The translations under genes and the position numbers were made by a program. A stretch of 64,000 nt of DNA from Caldicellulosiruptor naganoensis. Lineage in GTDB: Bacteria > Bacillota > Thermoanaerobacteria > Caldicellulosiruptorales > Caldicellulosiruptoraceae. The notes beneath the pieces are model-generated. The model did no database searches. It was not told the origin of the DNA and worked only from the letters and a program-made list of their open reading frames with translations. Positions 25,458 to 33,885 of this stretch are shown here, one piece after another. Every line of letters begins with the position of its first letter. Positions within the stretch are counted from its first letter, which is position 1. The DNA is taken from the NCBI RefSeq assembly GCF_026914285.1, contig NZ_CP113864.1, positions 1,829,001-1,893,000 of the forward strand. The letters are read 5' to 3'.

Positions 25458-25976
25458 ATGAAAAATCAAAAAATAATTGAGATGCTTAATGAACAACTAA
25501 ACAGGGAACTTTTTTCTGCATATTTTTACACAGCAATGGAAGCGTATTTTGCTTCTCAAAATTTAGATGGTTTTGCACACTTTTTCATGGTCCAAACAAA
25601 AGAGGAATTAGACCATGCAAGACTAATTTTTGATTATATTAACAAAATTGGTGGAAGAGTTATTTTAAAAGAATTAAAACAACCAAAAGTAGAATACTCT
25701 TCACCTACTGAGGTATTTGAACTTGCGCTTGCTCACGAGCAGTTTATAACATCCTCTATCCATGAGATAGCAAAAACTGCTCTTGAAGAAAAGGACCTCA
25801 CAACCCACAACTTTTTGCAATGGTTTATAAGTGAGCAGGCAGAGGAAGAGGAAACGATGGATAAGATTTTGAAAAAGCTAAAATTTATCAAAGAAGATCC
25901 AAGTGGACTTTTGTTTTTGGACAAAGAATTATCAATGAGAGTATACACCCCACCTTCAATAATGCAGGTTGAGTAA
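25458..25976 (+). CDS. ftn: Ferritin
   Basis: A 172-residue four-helix-bundle ferritin for iron storage in a 24-subunit shell. The ferroxidase residues are present: Glu in LNRELFSAYFYTAMEAYF, the ExxH pair in EELDHARLIFDYI, and Glu in LAHEQFITSSIHEIAK with the later EQAEEEETMDK. No heme or ferredoxin motif is seen. The ATG follows AGAGGTGA. It is divergent from the pan operon and appears to be a single gene. Confidence 0.93.
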   Translation: MKNQKIIEMLNEQLNRELFSAYFYTAMEAYFASQNLDGFAHFFMVQTKEELDHARLIFDYINKIGGRVILKELKQPKVEYSSPTEVFELALAHEQFITSSIHEIAKTALEEKDLTTHNFLQWFISEQAEEEETMDKILKKLKFIKEDPSGLLFLDKELSMRVYTPPSIMQVE

Positions 25977-26056
25977 AAACAAAAAGGGTTGAATTTGTAT
26001 AATATTTTGGTATACTATTTGAAATAGAAAGTAAGCTAATGAAGGTGACAAATAAA

Positions 26057-26278
26057 ATGTTTTACACATTTATTTGCAACAAATGCGAAGAGGTTTTCGA
26101 AATAAATGCTTCTATTTCAGAAATTTCAAATGGTCTAAAAGTGATTTGTCCCAAATGCTCTTCAGATGATGTAAGAAGAGATTACTCCAAAATAAACTTT
26201 GGAATATCTGCTGCAAATGGCTCAAAAGTACAAAGTTGCAGCACATGCTCAGGAAATAGAGGCTGTTGCGGGAACTAA
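26057..26278 (+). CDS. Small FmdB-like zinc-ribbon protein
   Basis: A 73-residue protein with CNKC and CPKC pairs forming a zinc ribbon (FICNKCEEVFEIN, then VICPKCSSDDVRRDY), as in the FmdB-type regulatory family. A Ser/Gly-rich tail carries CSTC and a terminal CCGN, so two metal sites are possible. I chose the ATG at 26057 (AAGGTGA 8 nt upstream) over 26039, whose frame overlaps that site. Function unknown. Confidence 0.7.
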   Translation: MFYTFICNKCEEVFEINASISEISNGLKVICPKCSSDDVRRDYSKINFGISAANGSKVQSCSTCSGNRGCCGN

Positions 26279-26293
26279 AGCTCAAAAAAGTTA

Positions 26294-26322
26294 TTGACAA
26301 AGTTGAAAGAGCTTTTTATAAT
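26294..26322 (+). promoter_or_regulatory. Consensus promoter of the tRNA-Leu/tRNA-Arg transcript
   Basis: TTGACA (26294-26299), 17 bp, TATAAT (26317-26322): both boxes match sigma-A consensus exactly. The first tRNA base is 25 nt downstream. Confidence 0.85.
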
Positions 26323-26346
26323 ATATATTGCAGCAGCGATAAAAGG

Positions 26347-26435
26347 TGCCGAGATGGTGGAATTGGCAGACACGCTACTTTGAGGGGGTAGTGGGCGTCA
26401 AGCCCGTGCGAGTTCGAGTCTCGCTCTCGGCACCA
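26347..26435 (+). tRNA. tRNA-Leu (GAG anticodon), CCA encoded
   Basis: Acceptor GCCGAGA/TCTCGGC; anticodon loop TTGAGGG; long variable arm (GTGGGCGTCAAGCCCGT) as expected for Leu; T-arm GCGAGTTCGAGTCTCGC; ACCA at the 3' end. Confidence 0.95.
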
Positions 26436-26452
26436 ATTAAAAAGAAAATAAG

Positions 26453-26477
26453 GCCCTACTGAAAAGGGCTTTATTTT
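26453..26477 (+). terminator. Weak hairpin with U-tract between tRNA-Leu and tRNA-Arg
   Basis: GCCCT (26453-26457) pairs with AGGGC (26465-26469), followed by TTTATTTTTT. It may end the tRNA-Leu transcript or partly read through to tRNA-Arg, for which I see no separate consensus promoter. Confidence 0.55.
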
Positions 26478-26500
26478 TTATGTAAAAAAACAAAATGTGC

Positions 26501-26577
26501 GCGCCCATAGCTCAATTGGATAGAGCATCAGACTACGGATCTGAGGGTTGGGGGTTCGAGTCCTCCTGGGCGCGCCA
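26501..26577 (+). tRNA. tRNA-Arg (ACG anticodon), CCA encoded
   Basis: Acceptor GCGCCCA/TGGGCGC; anticodon loop CTACGGA, where the wobble A is expected to be deaminated to inosine; T-arm GGGGTTCGAGTCCTC (one mismatch); GCCA at the 3' end. Confidence 0.95.
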
Positions 26578-26583
26578 GTTGTT

Positions 26584-27165
26584 TTATAACACCTCTTTTA
26601 TTTGAGCAAAGTCTATTATAAGGTCTTCAAAAATACCAACCTTTATTTTGTCATTGAAAGTATAGCTTTCTGGAGCTTGTAAACCTTCATTATCTTTAAG
26701 CCTATAAACTAAAATCGTTTGGTTAGCAGGATTGACAATCCAATATTCTTTGACTCCAAATTGAGTATATAGGTTTAATTTCCTTACATAATCATGAATC
26801 AAATTATTAGGCGAGACTACTTCAATTATCATTTCAGGAGCTCCAACGCAGCCTTTTTCAGTAAGTTTTCTCTTGTCGCATATGATTGAGATATCAGGCT
26901 GAACAACATTGATTGCTTGATTTTCATCTTGTCCTTCGCTAACTAAGACAACATCAAAAGGAGCTGTGTAAATTTCACATGGCTTTTTATTTTGGCGTAA
27001 ATAACTACCAATTGTAATTGTAAGCTCTGAAACAATCTTTTGGTGCACTCTTGAAGGTGCAGGACTCATATCGTAGATGACACCATCTATTATCTCTACC
27101 CTTGCTTCTTCAGGCAGCTTGAGATAATCTTGATATGTCCAAAACTTAGAAATTCTCTTTTCCAT
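26584..27165 (-). CDS. Uma2 family (DUF820) putative endonuclease
   Basis: A 193-residue protein of the PD-(D/E)XK-like Uma2/DUF820 family. Core elements are ARVEIIDGVIYDMSPAPS near the N-terminus, VVQPDISIICD (likely catalytic Asp), APEMIIEVVSPNN (Glu with a variant second half) and VKEYWIVNPANQTI. These genes are abundant in cyanobacteria and some firmicutes, and their role is unproven. It lies alone between tRNA genes, only 6 nt from the end of tRNA-Arg on the opposite strand, a typical place for acquired DNA. Confidence 0.82.
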   Translation of the reverse strand: MEKRISKFWTYQDYLKLPEEARVEIIDGVIYDMSPAPSRVHQKIVSELTITIGSYLRQNKKPCEIYTAPFDVVLVSEGQDENQAINVVQPDISIICDKRKLTEKGCVGAPEMIIEVVSPNNLIHDYVRKLNLYTQFGVKEYWIVNPANQTILVYRLKDNEGLQAPESYTFNDKIKVGIFEDLIIDFAQIKEVL

Positions 27166-27437
27166 TTGATTTTTCCACCCTTATTTTTAAGTTATGTGAA
27201 TTTTCAATCATCTATGACCTTACCTATAAAAATTATATAATAATTTTCCTTACATATCAAAATAACAAGTGGCTGTCCAAAACCAATAATCTTTGACAGT
27301 CAACATCAAGCATTTGATAATAACAAATTAAGCTTATTACATTGAGAATAAGGAAACTATATGCAATAACGTTTGAAAAGAGAATGTTTCTAAACATTTT
27401 AGATTTTTATCTATCTAAAATGATACTCAACATAGGG
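27166..27437. other. Intergenic stretch, no gene seen
   Basis: AT-rich DNA between the Uma2 gene and the tRNA-Trp promoter. The only structure I see is a 10-bp inverted repeat CATTTTAGAT / ATCTAAAATG at 27395-27404 and 27413-27422. No open frame with a ribosome-binding site is present. Confidence 0.6.
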
Positions 27438-27467
27438 TTGACAAGAGCATAGATTATAGCTTATAAT
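27438..27467 (+). promoter_or_regulatory. Promoter of tRNA-Trp
   Basis: TTGACA (27438-27443), 18 bp, TATAAT (27462-27467), 13 nt before the tRNA. Confidence 0.82.
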
Positions 27468-27479
27468 AAAATCAGACGT

Positions 27480-27555
27480 AGGGGCGTAGCTCAATTGGTA
27501 GAGTAGCGGTCTCCAAAACCGTTGGCTGGGGGTTCGAGTCCCTCCGCCCCTGCCA
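27480..27555 (+). tRNA. tRNA-Trp (CCA anticodon), CCA encoded
   Basis: Acceptor AGGGGCG/CGCCCCT; anticodon loop CTCCAAA; T-arm GGGGGTTCGAGTCCCTC; GCCA at the 3' end. It is a solitary tRNA with its own promoter. Confidence 0.95.
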
Positions 27556-27628
27556 TTAAAGTTTGCCACTGAAATTAGAATAGGGAATAAGTTAAATGTG
27601 AACTAATTATTTATAAAGTCAAAATATA

Positions 27629-27677
27629 AAAGGGGCTGCAACTCTTTATTTATTAGTTAACAGCCCCTTTAGTTTTT
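27629..27677. terminator. Terminator hairpin before the GltB-like gene
   Basis: AAAGGGGCTG (27629-27638) pairs with CAGCCCCTTT (27661-27670). T-rich sequence follows on plus (AGTTTTTG), and the hairpin lies 33 nt after the stop of the minus-strand GltB-like gene, so it probably serves that gene. Confidence 0.75.
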
Positions 27678-27702
27678 GGCTAAAAATTAAATTATCTCAA
27701 AT

Positions 27703-29292
27703 TTATTCCTCTAAAATTCTCTCTGCCTCTTCTCTGTACGCATCCATTACGTATGGAATACCCGATATCTTTGCAGCATCTTCTGTGAGTGCAATCAAAT
27801 CCTTTCTTGAGATTGTAGAAATTCTGAAGTTTCTCGAACCTGCCATAAGCTGCTGCAAACCTGTTTTGAATTTCTGTACAAATGTGTAAATACCAATTGC
27901 ACCAAGAGGAATATTCTTTATTTCATCACCATATTTTTCTTTGAGCTCTTCATATGTGATAAATATCTCTTCTGGTGTTGTTCCATACTTGGAAACTGTC
28001 TTTGGCAAATTACCTTCTTTCAGCCACTTTTCAATGTTTTTGCCTACCATTCCTGGTATCATTAATGCTCTTCCCATACAAACAGCTTTTACATATGGAG
28101 CGCCCATTGCAATTGCTTTGAACACTCCATCTTCTGTTGAAAATCCGCCTGCAATTGCAAGGTCAGGAACTCTGAAACCTCTTTTAGTAAGCTTCTCTGC
28201 AAACTGATATGCCAATGCTTCTAAGTAAAATGTCGGAATTCCCCATTCATTCATCATAGGCCACGGGCTCATGCCTGTGCCACCTGGTGCACCATCTATT
28301 GTTATCAGGTCAAGCTTTGCCTCAGCACCAAACCTCAGCGCCATTGCCAGCTCCACAGCTGAGTAAGCACCTGTTTTGAGAGTAATCCTCTTAAATCCAA
28401 TGCTTCTTAATCTCTCAACCTCTTTCAAAAAGCTTTCCTTCTCAATAAAACCAAGCCTTGAATGTCTTTCAAATTCTCTGATTGCACCTTTTTTGAATGC
28501 CTCCTGCACTTCTTTTAAAGTTGGATCAGGAAGTACTATATACCCTCTTTTTTTCAGCTCAAGAGCTCTCTCTAAGCTATTTACCTTTATCTCACCGCCA
28601 ATGCACTTTGCACCCTGACCCCATTTGAGTTCGATTGTGTCAAGCCCATGCTTTTCAATGACATACTCTGCAACACCAAGGCGCGTGTCCTCAACATTCA
28701 TCTGAACAAGTATTTCGCCCCAGCCCTCATAAAACCTCTTGTATGTTGTGATTCTTCTGTCCATCTCAGGAGATTTTTTGACCTTGCCATCCGATGTAAG
28801 TTCAAGCTCTGGGTCAACACCACAGACATTCTCACCACAGACAAGTGTGATACCTGAGATAGCCGCACCAACTGCAAAGTGCTCCCAGTTCTTGCGTGCA
28901 ATCTCTGTTGATCCAAGTGCACCCGTAAATATTGGAACCTTCATCTTAACCTTCTTTTCCCAACCGTATTCTGTCGTTGTGTCAACATTTGGAAAGATTG
29001 CTGTATCAGGATTTGCTTCAACACCTTCAGGAAGACCCTTTGCGCCGACTGCATAACCTTGGATGTTTAAATGTGAATAGTCGACAGGATAATTTTTGTC
29101 AGCACCTGCAGTGACCTCGCCAAACGGTCCAGGATACAAAACCTCTCTTCCTCTAAATGATGCTAAAAAGATTTCACAATTACCCTGACATCCATCAACA
29201 CACCTTGTACAAAGTCCTGACATAGGAACAACATCTCTTGAACGGTTAAATGTACCAGTTGCTTCGTTCGCATTTGGCCTTCTTAAGTTCAT
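27703..29292 (-). CDS. FMN-binding glutamate-synthase-like protein (stand-alone GltB2 domain)
   Basis: A 529-residue protein matching the central FMN/iron-sulfur domain of glutamate synthase large subunits without the amidotransferase domain. An N-terminal cysteine cluster, CTRCVDGCQGNC (about 28-39), may hold an iron-sulfur site. The barrel shows PIFTGALGSTEIARKNWEHF, ELKWGQGAKCIGGEI, LITIDGAPGGTGMSP and the FMN-phosphate segment IAGGFSTEDGVFKAIAMGA then VCMGRALM. Such archaeal-type stand-alone proteins make glutamate together with partner subunits or act on unknown substrates. No partner genes are adjacent. The second ATG (29292) is 9 nt after GGAGG and is preferred to 29301, which abuts the site. 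Confidence 0.83.
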   Translation of the reverse strand: MNLRRPNANEATGTFNRSRDVVPMSGLCTRCVDGCQGNCEIFLASFRGREVLYPGPFGEVTAGADKNYPVDYSHLNIQGYAVGAKGLPEGVEANPDTAIFPNVDTTTEYGWEKKVKMKVPIFTGALGSTEIARKNWEHFAVGAAISGITLVCGENVCGVDPELELTSDGKVKKSPEMDRRITTYKRFYEGWGEILVQMNVEDTRLGVAEYVIEKHGLDTIELKWGQGAKCIGGEIKVNSLERALELKKRGYIVLPDPTLKEVQEAFKKGAIREFERHSRLGFIEKESFLKEVERLRSIGFKRITLKTGAYSAVELAMALRFGAEAKLDLITIDGAPGGTGMSPWPMMNEWGIPTFYLEALAYQFAEKLTKRGFRVPDLAIAGGFSTEDGVFKAIAMGAPYVKAVCMGRALMIPGMVGKNIEKWLKEGNLPKTVSKYGTTPEEIFITYEELKEKYGDEIKNIPLGAIGIYTFVQKFKTGLQQLMAGSRNFRISTISRKDLIALTEDAAKISGIPYVMDAYREEAERILEE

Positions 29293-29354
29293 TCCAACCA
29301 TCCTCCCTTCCTACATTGTTGAGTTATATAACATTAATAAGTAGTTGTATTAAA

Positions 29355-30770
29355 TCATAGATCTATACTAAGTAAAGCTAACATTGTTGCGCCAATTTTT
29401 ACCAACGGTAAAAGTGTTCTCATAATGGGGATTTTGTATTCTCTGATTGTATATCTTATTTTGCCTGAGGGTCCAGTTGGAATCTCATTTACATAATCAA
29501 CCTTTATGGAAATGTCGCCAAACTTACTTTTAATACTCTTTACAAATTGTTCTACTTCTCTTTCATCAAATCTTTTTCCTTTTACAATCTTAAGTGTCAT
29601 ATTATCTAAATCATGCTGAATGAGCTGATACTGTAGCACTCCCTCCATCTCTCTTGCTAATATGTTAAAGAAATGGCTATCATAAATTTCACCACTTTTT
29701 GCCACAAAAATCTCGTCTATCCTACCATCTATTTCCTTGATAGTAGGAAAACCTATCCCACAGTCACACATCTCGTCATCCAAAGTTACAACATCTCCAA
29801 GCCGATACCTCAGCCTTGGCATTACATAATTGTGAAGGTCTGTAACTAGAATAGCTTTTTTGTTTTTATCCTCCACACCTTCAATATCGACAAACTCGTA
29901 ATAGCCTGTTAGAGTCATCAAATGCATCTTACCTTTTCTGCATTGATAGGCAATAATACCTCCATCTCTTGCACCATATTCATTTATCACAGGACATTTG
30001 AAAACCTCTTCTATCAAATCTTTCTGGTATTTATATAAATTCTCGGCTGTTGTAACAACACCTTTTAGTTTTAATCTGAGCTCTATCTTATTCTCCTTAA
30101 TAAGGCTTGCAAGTTTATAAGCAGCCGAAGGATAAGCGTATATAAAGGAAGGCTTGTATTTTTGAATCTTCTTTGCTATATTTCTTATATTTCTTTCATT
30201 TATCTCCCAAGATGAGATTATCAGTCTATTTTTCAACACAAGCTCTTTAAGTTTGTCTTTCAAACTCTTTGTATTTTCAATATCATTTAAGGACGCCCAA
30301 AGCATAAGACACCTGTCGCCAATATTAATCCCCCACCATGAAAGTCCCAAATACCTTGCTGCCTCGTACCACTCAACTGTCTCCCTGTCTATGTAAAACT
30401 TCACAGGCTCACCTGTAGAACCACCTGTTTTGTTGAGAATACAGCGAGATAAATTTGCTTTGTCAGACAAATACAAATCTCTATTTTGGTTGAACTCTTT
30501 TTTCTCTAAGATAGGAAATTCAAGCAAAGCGTTTTCTGGTTCGGTCATAATTTTTTCTCTTAAATATTCAAACTTTTTGTATGCTGGGACATGCTCCAGA
30601 CAAAAAAGAAGTAGTTTTTTTAACTCTTCCTTCTGGATGTTTTCAATCTCCAATTTACTTTTTGATTGATTATTTCTCAAAATATTCAATTTTTTTCTAA
30701 TCCTATTTCCTTTGAATAATTCCATTAAAGGAAAGAATACATTTCTAATTAGTATTGCAAATATATCCAT
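29355..30770 (-). CDS. PaaK/CapK-like adenylate-forming ligase
   Basis: A 471-residue member of the phenylacetate-CoA ligase/CapK branch of AMP-forming enzymes. The P-loop-like motif NKTGGSTGEPVKFYID is near residue 112, then VVTTAENLYKYQ, NEYGARDGG (adenine and substrate site), YRLGDVV and DGRIDEIFV, with a C-terminal hinge ending in a lysine-bearing GPSGKIRY. Hydrophobic stretches at both ends (residues 1-17 and about 452-471) suggest membrane contact. CapK-type members occur in surface polysaccharide loci, but no such genes are next to it. The substrate is unknown. ATG with GGGAG 7 nt upstream. Confidence 0.8.
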   Translation of the reverse strand: MDIFAILIRNVFFPLMELFKGNRIRKKLNILRNNQSKSKLEIENIQKEELKKLLLFCLEHVPAYKKFEYLREKIMTEPENALLEFPILEKKEFNQNRDLYLSDKANLSRCILNKTGGSTGEPVKFYIDRETVEWYEAARYLGLSWWGINIGDRCLMLWASLNDIENTKSLKDKLKELVLKNRLIISSWEINERNIRNIAKKIQKYKPSFIYAYPSAAYKLASLIKENKIELRLKLKGVVTTAENLYKYQKDLIEEVFKCPVINEYGARDGGIIAYQCRKGKMHLMTLTGYYEFVDIEGVEDKNKKAILVTDLHNYVMPRLRYRLGDVVTLDDEMCDCGIGFPTIKEIDGRIDEIFVAKSGEIYDSHFFNILAREMEGVLQYQLIQHDLDNMTLKIVKGKRFDEREVEQFVKSIKSKFGDISIKVDYVNEIPTGPSGKIRYTIREYKIPIMRTLLPLVKIGATMLALLSIDL

Positions 30771-30883
30771 AGTATAACTCCCAACTTAAGTGCTTTTTAC
30801 TACTCAAATTATATCATATTGTTTCAAAGACTAACAATAGATTAAAAACTTTTAATCTAAATTTTATTCAAAGTAAACAAAAA

Positions 30884-30918
30884 GCCTCTTAACCATTTGT
30901 CAAAAATAGTTAAGAGGC
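30884..30918 (-). terminator. Terminator after argS
   Basis: GCCTCTTAAC (30918-30909) pairs perfectly with GTTAAGAGGC (30893-30884) on the minus strand and is followed by TTTTTG. Confidence 0.9.
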
Positions 30919-30929
30919 CCCATCTTTAT

Positions 30930-32618
30930 TTACATTTTTTCTGGAGCATCAACACCCAAAAGTGTCAGCACATTTTTAGTTACAATCCTTACACATTCGA
31001 CAAGTGAAAGTCTTGTATGCATTAGCTCTTCGTTTTCATTTTTTACTCTACATGCATTGTAAAAAGCATGAAAAATTGAGGCCAAATCTAAAAGGTACTT
31101 TGTAACCCTGCTAACATCTAAATTGCGTGCTGCAATCTCTATCTCTTCTGGAAGCTCCAAAAGTTTTTTGAGCAGCTCAAGCTCTTCCTCTTGCTGCAAA
31201 AGCTCAAGCCTAATTTTTTCTTTATTTAGAACAATCCCCTCTTCAGAAAGAGCCCTTATTATCCCACAAGTTCTTGCATGAGCATACTGCACGTAAAATA
31301 CAGGATTGTCAAGGGTCTGCTGTGTAACAAGGTCTAAGTCTATCTCAATATGTGTGTCTGCCGATTTTGTGTTGAACATAAACCTTGCTGCGTCCTTCCC
31401 AATCTCTTCTATCAAATCGATAAGGGTTATAGCCTTACCTGTTCTTTTTGACATTCGCACAACTTCCTTGCCACGAACAAGCCGTACAAGTTGCATAAGG
31501 ATTATAACAAGCCTTTCAGGATCAATTCCAAGTGCTTTCATTGCAGCCTTCATCCTTGGAACATGTCCATGATGGTCTGCTCCCCAAATGTCAATTACAA
31601 TGTCAAACCCTCGTTTCTCAAACTTGTTCCTGTGGTAAGCAATGTCAGCTGCAAAATACGTGGGTATTCCATTTGTTCTTATCAAAACCTCATCTTTTAA
31701 ATTTTCATCCAACTTTGATGCAGCAAACCATACAGCTCCGTCTTTTTCATAGGTAAATCCCCTCTTTTTCAATTCCTCAATTGTCTCAAAAACCTCACCA
31801 CTGGTATAGAGGCTGCTCTCATGGAACCACACATTATATTCGATGCCATACTTTTGTAAATGTTCTTTCATCAGTGCAATATTTCTCTTGAGCGCAAACT
31901 CAACAAGCTTTTTTCTTCTCTCCTCAGAAGGCAAAGTTTCTAAATCATCCCCATTTTCGTTTAAGTATTCTTTGACTCGCTCGATTATATCCTCACCGTG
32001 ATAACAATCCTCTGGAAGTTCTATTTTTTCGCCCTTGAGCTGTCTGTATCTTATCTCAAGGCTCTGTCCAAATTTTTCTATTTGATTCCCTGCATCGTTT
32101 ACATAAAACTCTTTTGTAACTTTATACCCTGCCCATTTTAAAAGGTTTGCAAGACAGTCGCCAAGCGCACCACCTCGCGCATTTCCCATGTGCATAGGTC
32201 CTGTCGGATTTGCAGAAACAAATTCAACCATAACCTTTTTCCCATTTCCAATATCTACTTTGCCATAATCATCACCTTCAGAAAGTATAGCATCTACAAC
32301 CTTGTAAAGCCACTGTCTTTTGAAAAAGAAATTGATAAAGCCTGGCCCTGCAACTTCTACTTTTTCAATCAAAGTGTTTGTCAGGTCAATATTATCTACA
32401 ATGTTCTGAGCTATTTCACGTGGGTTTTTTTTGAGTTTTCTAGTAAGCTCCATTGCAATGTTGGTTGCAAAATCGCCATGAGCTTTTTCTTTTGGTTTTT
32501 CGATCATTATTGGAGGAACAACATCGTTTAGCTGAAATATGCCCTTTTCAACGCAAGTATTTATAGCCTTTTCAATGGTATCTTTTATCTGGTCTTTTGC
32601 AAGTTTTACTAAATTCAA
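30930..32618 (-). CDS. argS: Arginyl-tRNA synthetase
   Basis: A 562-residue class I synthetase. The HIGH-type motif is in NPTGPMHMGNARGG (about 135) and the KMSKS-type motif in VVRMSKRTGKAI (about 395). N-terminal (Add-1) and C-terminal anticodon-binding (DALR) domains are both present, with the typical ending HAFYNACRVKNENEEL then LLGVDAPEKM. The start is TTG, sharing TTGA with the stop of the upstream DUF1934 gene, and follows AGGCAGGTG by 7 nt. It charges tRNA-Arg, one of which is encoded at 26501. Confidence 0.95.
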   Translation of the reverse strand: MNLVKLAKDQIKDTIEKAINTCVEKGIFQLNDVVPPIMIEKPKEKAHGDFATNIAMELTRKLKKNPREIAQNIVDNIDLTNTLIEKVEVAGPGFINFFFKRQWLYKVVDAILSEGDDYGKVDIGNGKKVMVEFVSANPTGPMHMGNARGGALGDCLANLLKWAGYKVTKEFYVNDAGNQIEKFGQSLEIRYRQLKGEKIELPEDCYHGEDIIERVKEYLNENGDDLETLPSEERRKKLVEFALKRNIALMKEHLQKYGIEYNVWFHESSLYTSGEVFETIEELKKRGFTYEKDGAVWFAASKLDENLKDEVLIRTNGIPTYFAADIAYHRNKFEKRGFDIVIDIWGADHHGHVPRMKAAMKALGIDPERLVIILMQLVRLVRGKEVVRMSKRTGKAITLIDLIEEIGKDAARFMFNTKSADTHIEIDLDLVTQQTLDNPVFYVQYAHARTCGIIRALSEEGIVLNKEKIRLELLQQEEELELLKKLLELPEEIEIAARNLDVSRVTKYLLDLASIFHAFYNACRVKNENEELMHTRLSLVECVRIVTKNVLTLLGVDAPEKM

Positions 32619-33052
32619 TTTTTTACACCTGCCTCTTTTATTTTGAGTAAAAAGTCGTTTTCAGACATCATATGCGAATCTAAATCTATGGCATATTCAA
32701 CAAAAACCTCTCCACCATTTTCGGTCAAATCTACCCTCATCTTCTTTGTATAAACTCCTATCATTATCACACCGTCTTCAGTGATATATGTTGATATATG
32801 CCTCTTGCCCGGCTCAAAAATAAGGGTTGACGTAACATCGCCATAGCGAATTAATGTTATATGGTTCGGCTGAATCTTAAATGTAGTAGTTGTACCTTCA
32901 AGCCCAGTAAGCTCGCTTTCTTTATATGTCACATAAAAGCTTTCACCTTTTTTATAAAACGTGCCTTCTGTGAAAAACTCTATGCTATTCTCAAGGCTAT
33001 TTATGGGGTATTCTTGGGTGCCCTTGACAAAAATCAAAACGTCTTTTTTCAT
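32615..33052 (-). CDS. DUF1934 family protein (YwiB-like)
   Basis: A 145-residue beta-rich protein recognised as DUF1934, a calycin-like small barrel (VLIFVKGTQEYP, FFTEGTFYKKGESFYVTYKE, TTTFKIQPNHITLIRYGDV, VEYAIDLDSHMMSENDFLLK). It commonly precedes argS in firmicutes, as here with a 4-nt overlap. No biochemical role is established; a ligand-binding or tRNA-synthetase-linked role is only suggested by the conserved pairing. Confidence 0.85.
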   Translation of the reverse strand: MKKDVLIFVKGTQEYPINSLENSIEFFTEGTFYKKGESFYVTYKESELTGLEGTTTTFKIQPNHITLIRYGDVTSTLIFEPGKRHISTYITEDGVIMIGVYTKKMRVDLTENGGEVFVEYAIDLDSHMMSENDFLLKIKEAGVKN

Positions 33053-33076
33053 ACTTTCACCTCAAAAACATTGGTT

Positions 33077-33880
33077 TTAGTATTTTTCTATATCAATCTT
33101 TTCTTCACATTTTATCTTTTCATTTAAGAATATTGAAGCAACTGCTTCGAACTTTTTCAAATTGTCACTTGCATAAAAATAATAAGTTGGCTCCTCCTCT
33201 GAGCTATTTAACATATTGTTTTGTTTTAGAACCTCATATGTTTGTTTTGCTGTCTCAAGCGCAGGGTTTATCAAAGTTACCTCTGGTAAAATCTTCTTTA
33301 TGACATTTTGTAAAAATGGATAGTGTGTACACCCTAAAACAAGGGTATCTATTCCCTTTTCTCTGAACTCTTCTAAATATTCCTTTGCAACAAGATATGT
33401 CACTTCTTTATCGACCCACCCTTCCTCAACAAGCGGCACAAATAGAGGACAGGGCTTTGAATACACCTCTATCTCTGGGTCATACTCTAAAATCTTTTTC
33501 TCAAAAGAACCACTTGCAATTGTGCCTTCTGTACCAATTACACCAACTTTCTTGTTCTTTGTTGCTAAGACTGCAGCTTTTGCTCCAGGCTCAATGACAG
33601 CAACAATCGGAACATCAAACTGACTTTTTAAATATTCGTATGCATAGGCAGACGCAGTGTTGCAAGCAACAACTACAATCTTGACATTTTTGGATAGCAA
33701 AAACCTTGTGTTTTGAGTGGCAAACTTTGTCACTGTCTCTTTGGACTTAGATCCATAAGGGATCCTTGCCGTATCACCAAAATATACTATGCTCTCATTT
33801 GGCATAAGATTTACAATCTCTTTGAAGACTGTAAGCCCGCCAAGGCCTGAGTCAAATATCCCAATTGGTCTTGTATCCAT
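33077..33880 (-). CDS. murI: Glutamate racemase
   Basis: A 267-residue cofactor-independent racemase supplying D-glutamate for peptidoglycan. The two catalytic cysteines are in VVACNTASAYAYEY (about 73) and LVLGCTHYPFL (about 184). The N-terminus RPIGIFDSGLGGLTVFKE and YFGDTARIPYG are diagnostic. It is 5 nt from ddl upstream and 24 nt from the DUF1934 gene, forming a cell-wall sub-cluster. Confidence 0.95.
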   Translation of the reverse strand: MDTRPIGIFDSGLGGLTVFKEIVNLMPNESIVYFGDTARIPYGSKSKETVTKFATQNTRFLLSKNVKIVVVACNTASAYAYEYLKSQFDVPIVAVIEPGAKAAVLATKNKKVGVIGTEGTIASGSFEKKILEYDPEIEVYSKPCPLFVPLVEEGWVDKEVTYLVAKEYLEEFREKGIDTLVLGCTHYPFLQNVIKKILPEVTLINPALETAKQTYEVLKQNNMLNSSEEEPTYYFYASDNLKKFEAVASIFLNEKIKCEEKIDIEKY

Positions 33881-33885
33881 AGGCT

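Noticed and set aside
27395-27422. AT-rich inverted repeat before tRNA-Trp as a terminator or att site
   Set aside because: No U-tract follows and no second copy or tRNA-end duplication is visible.
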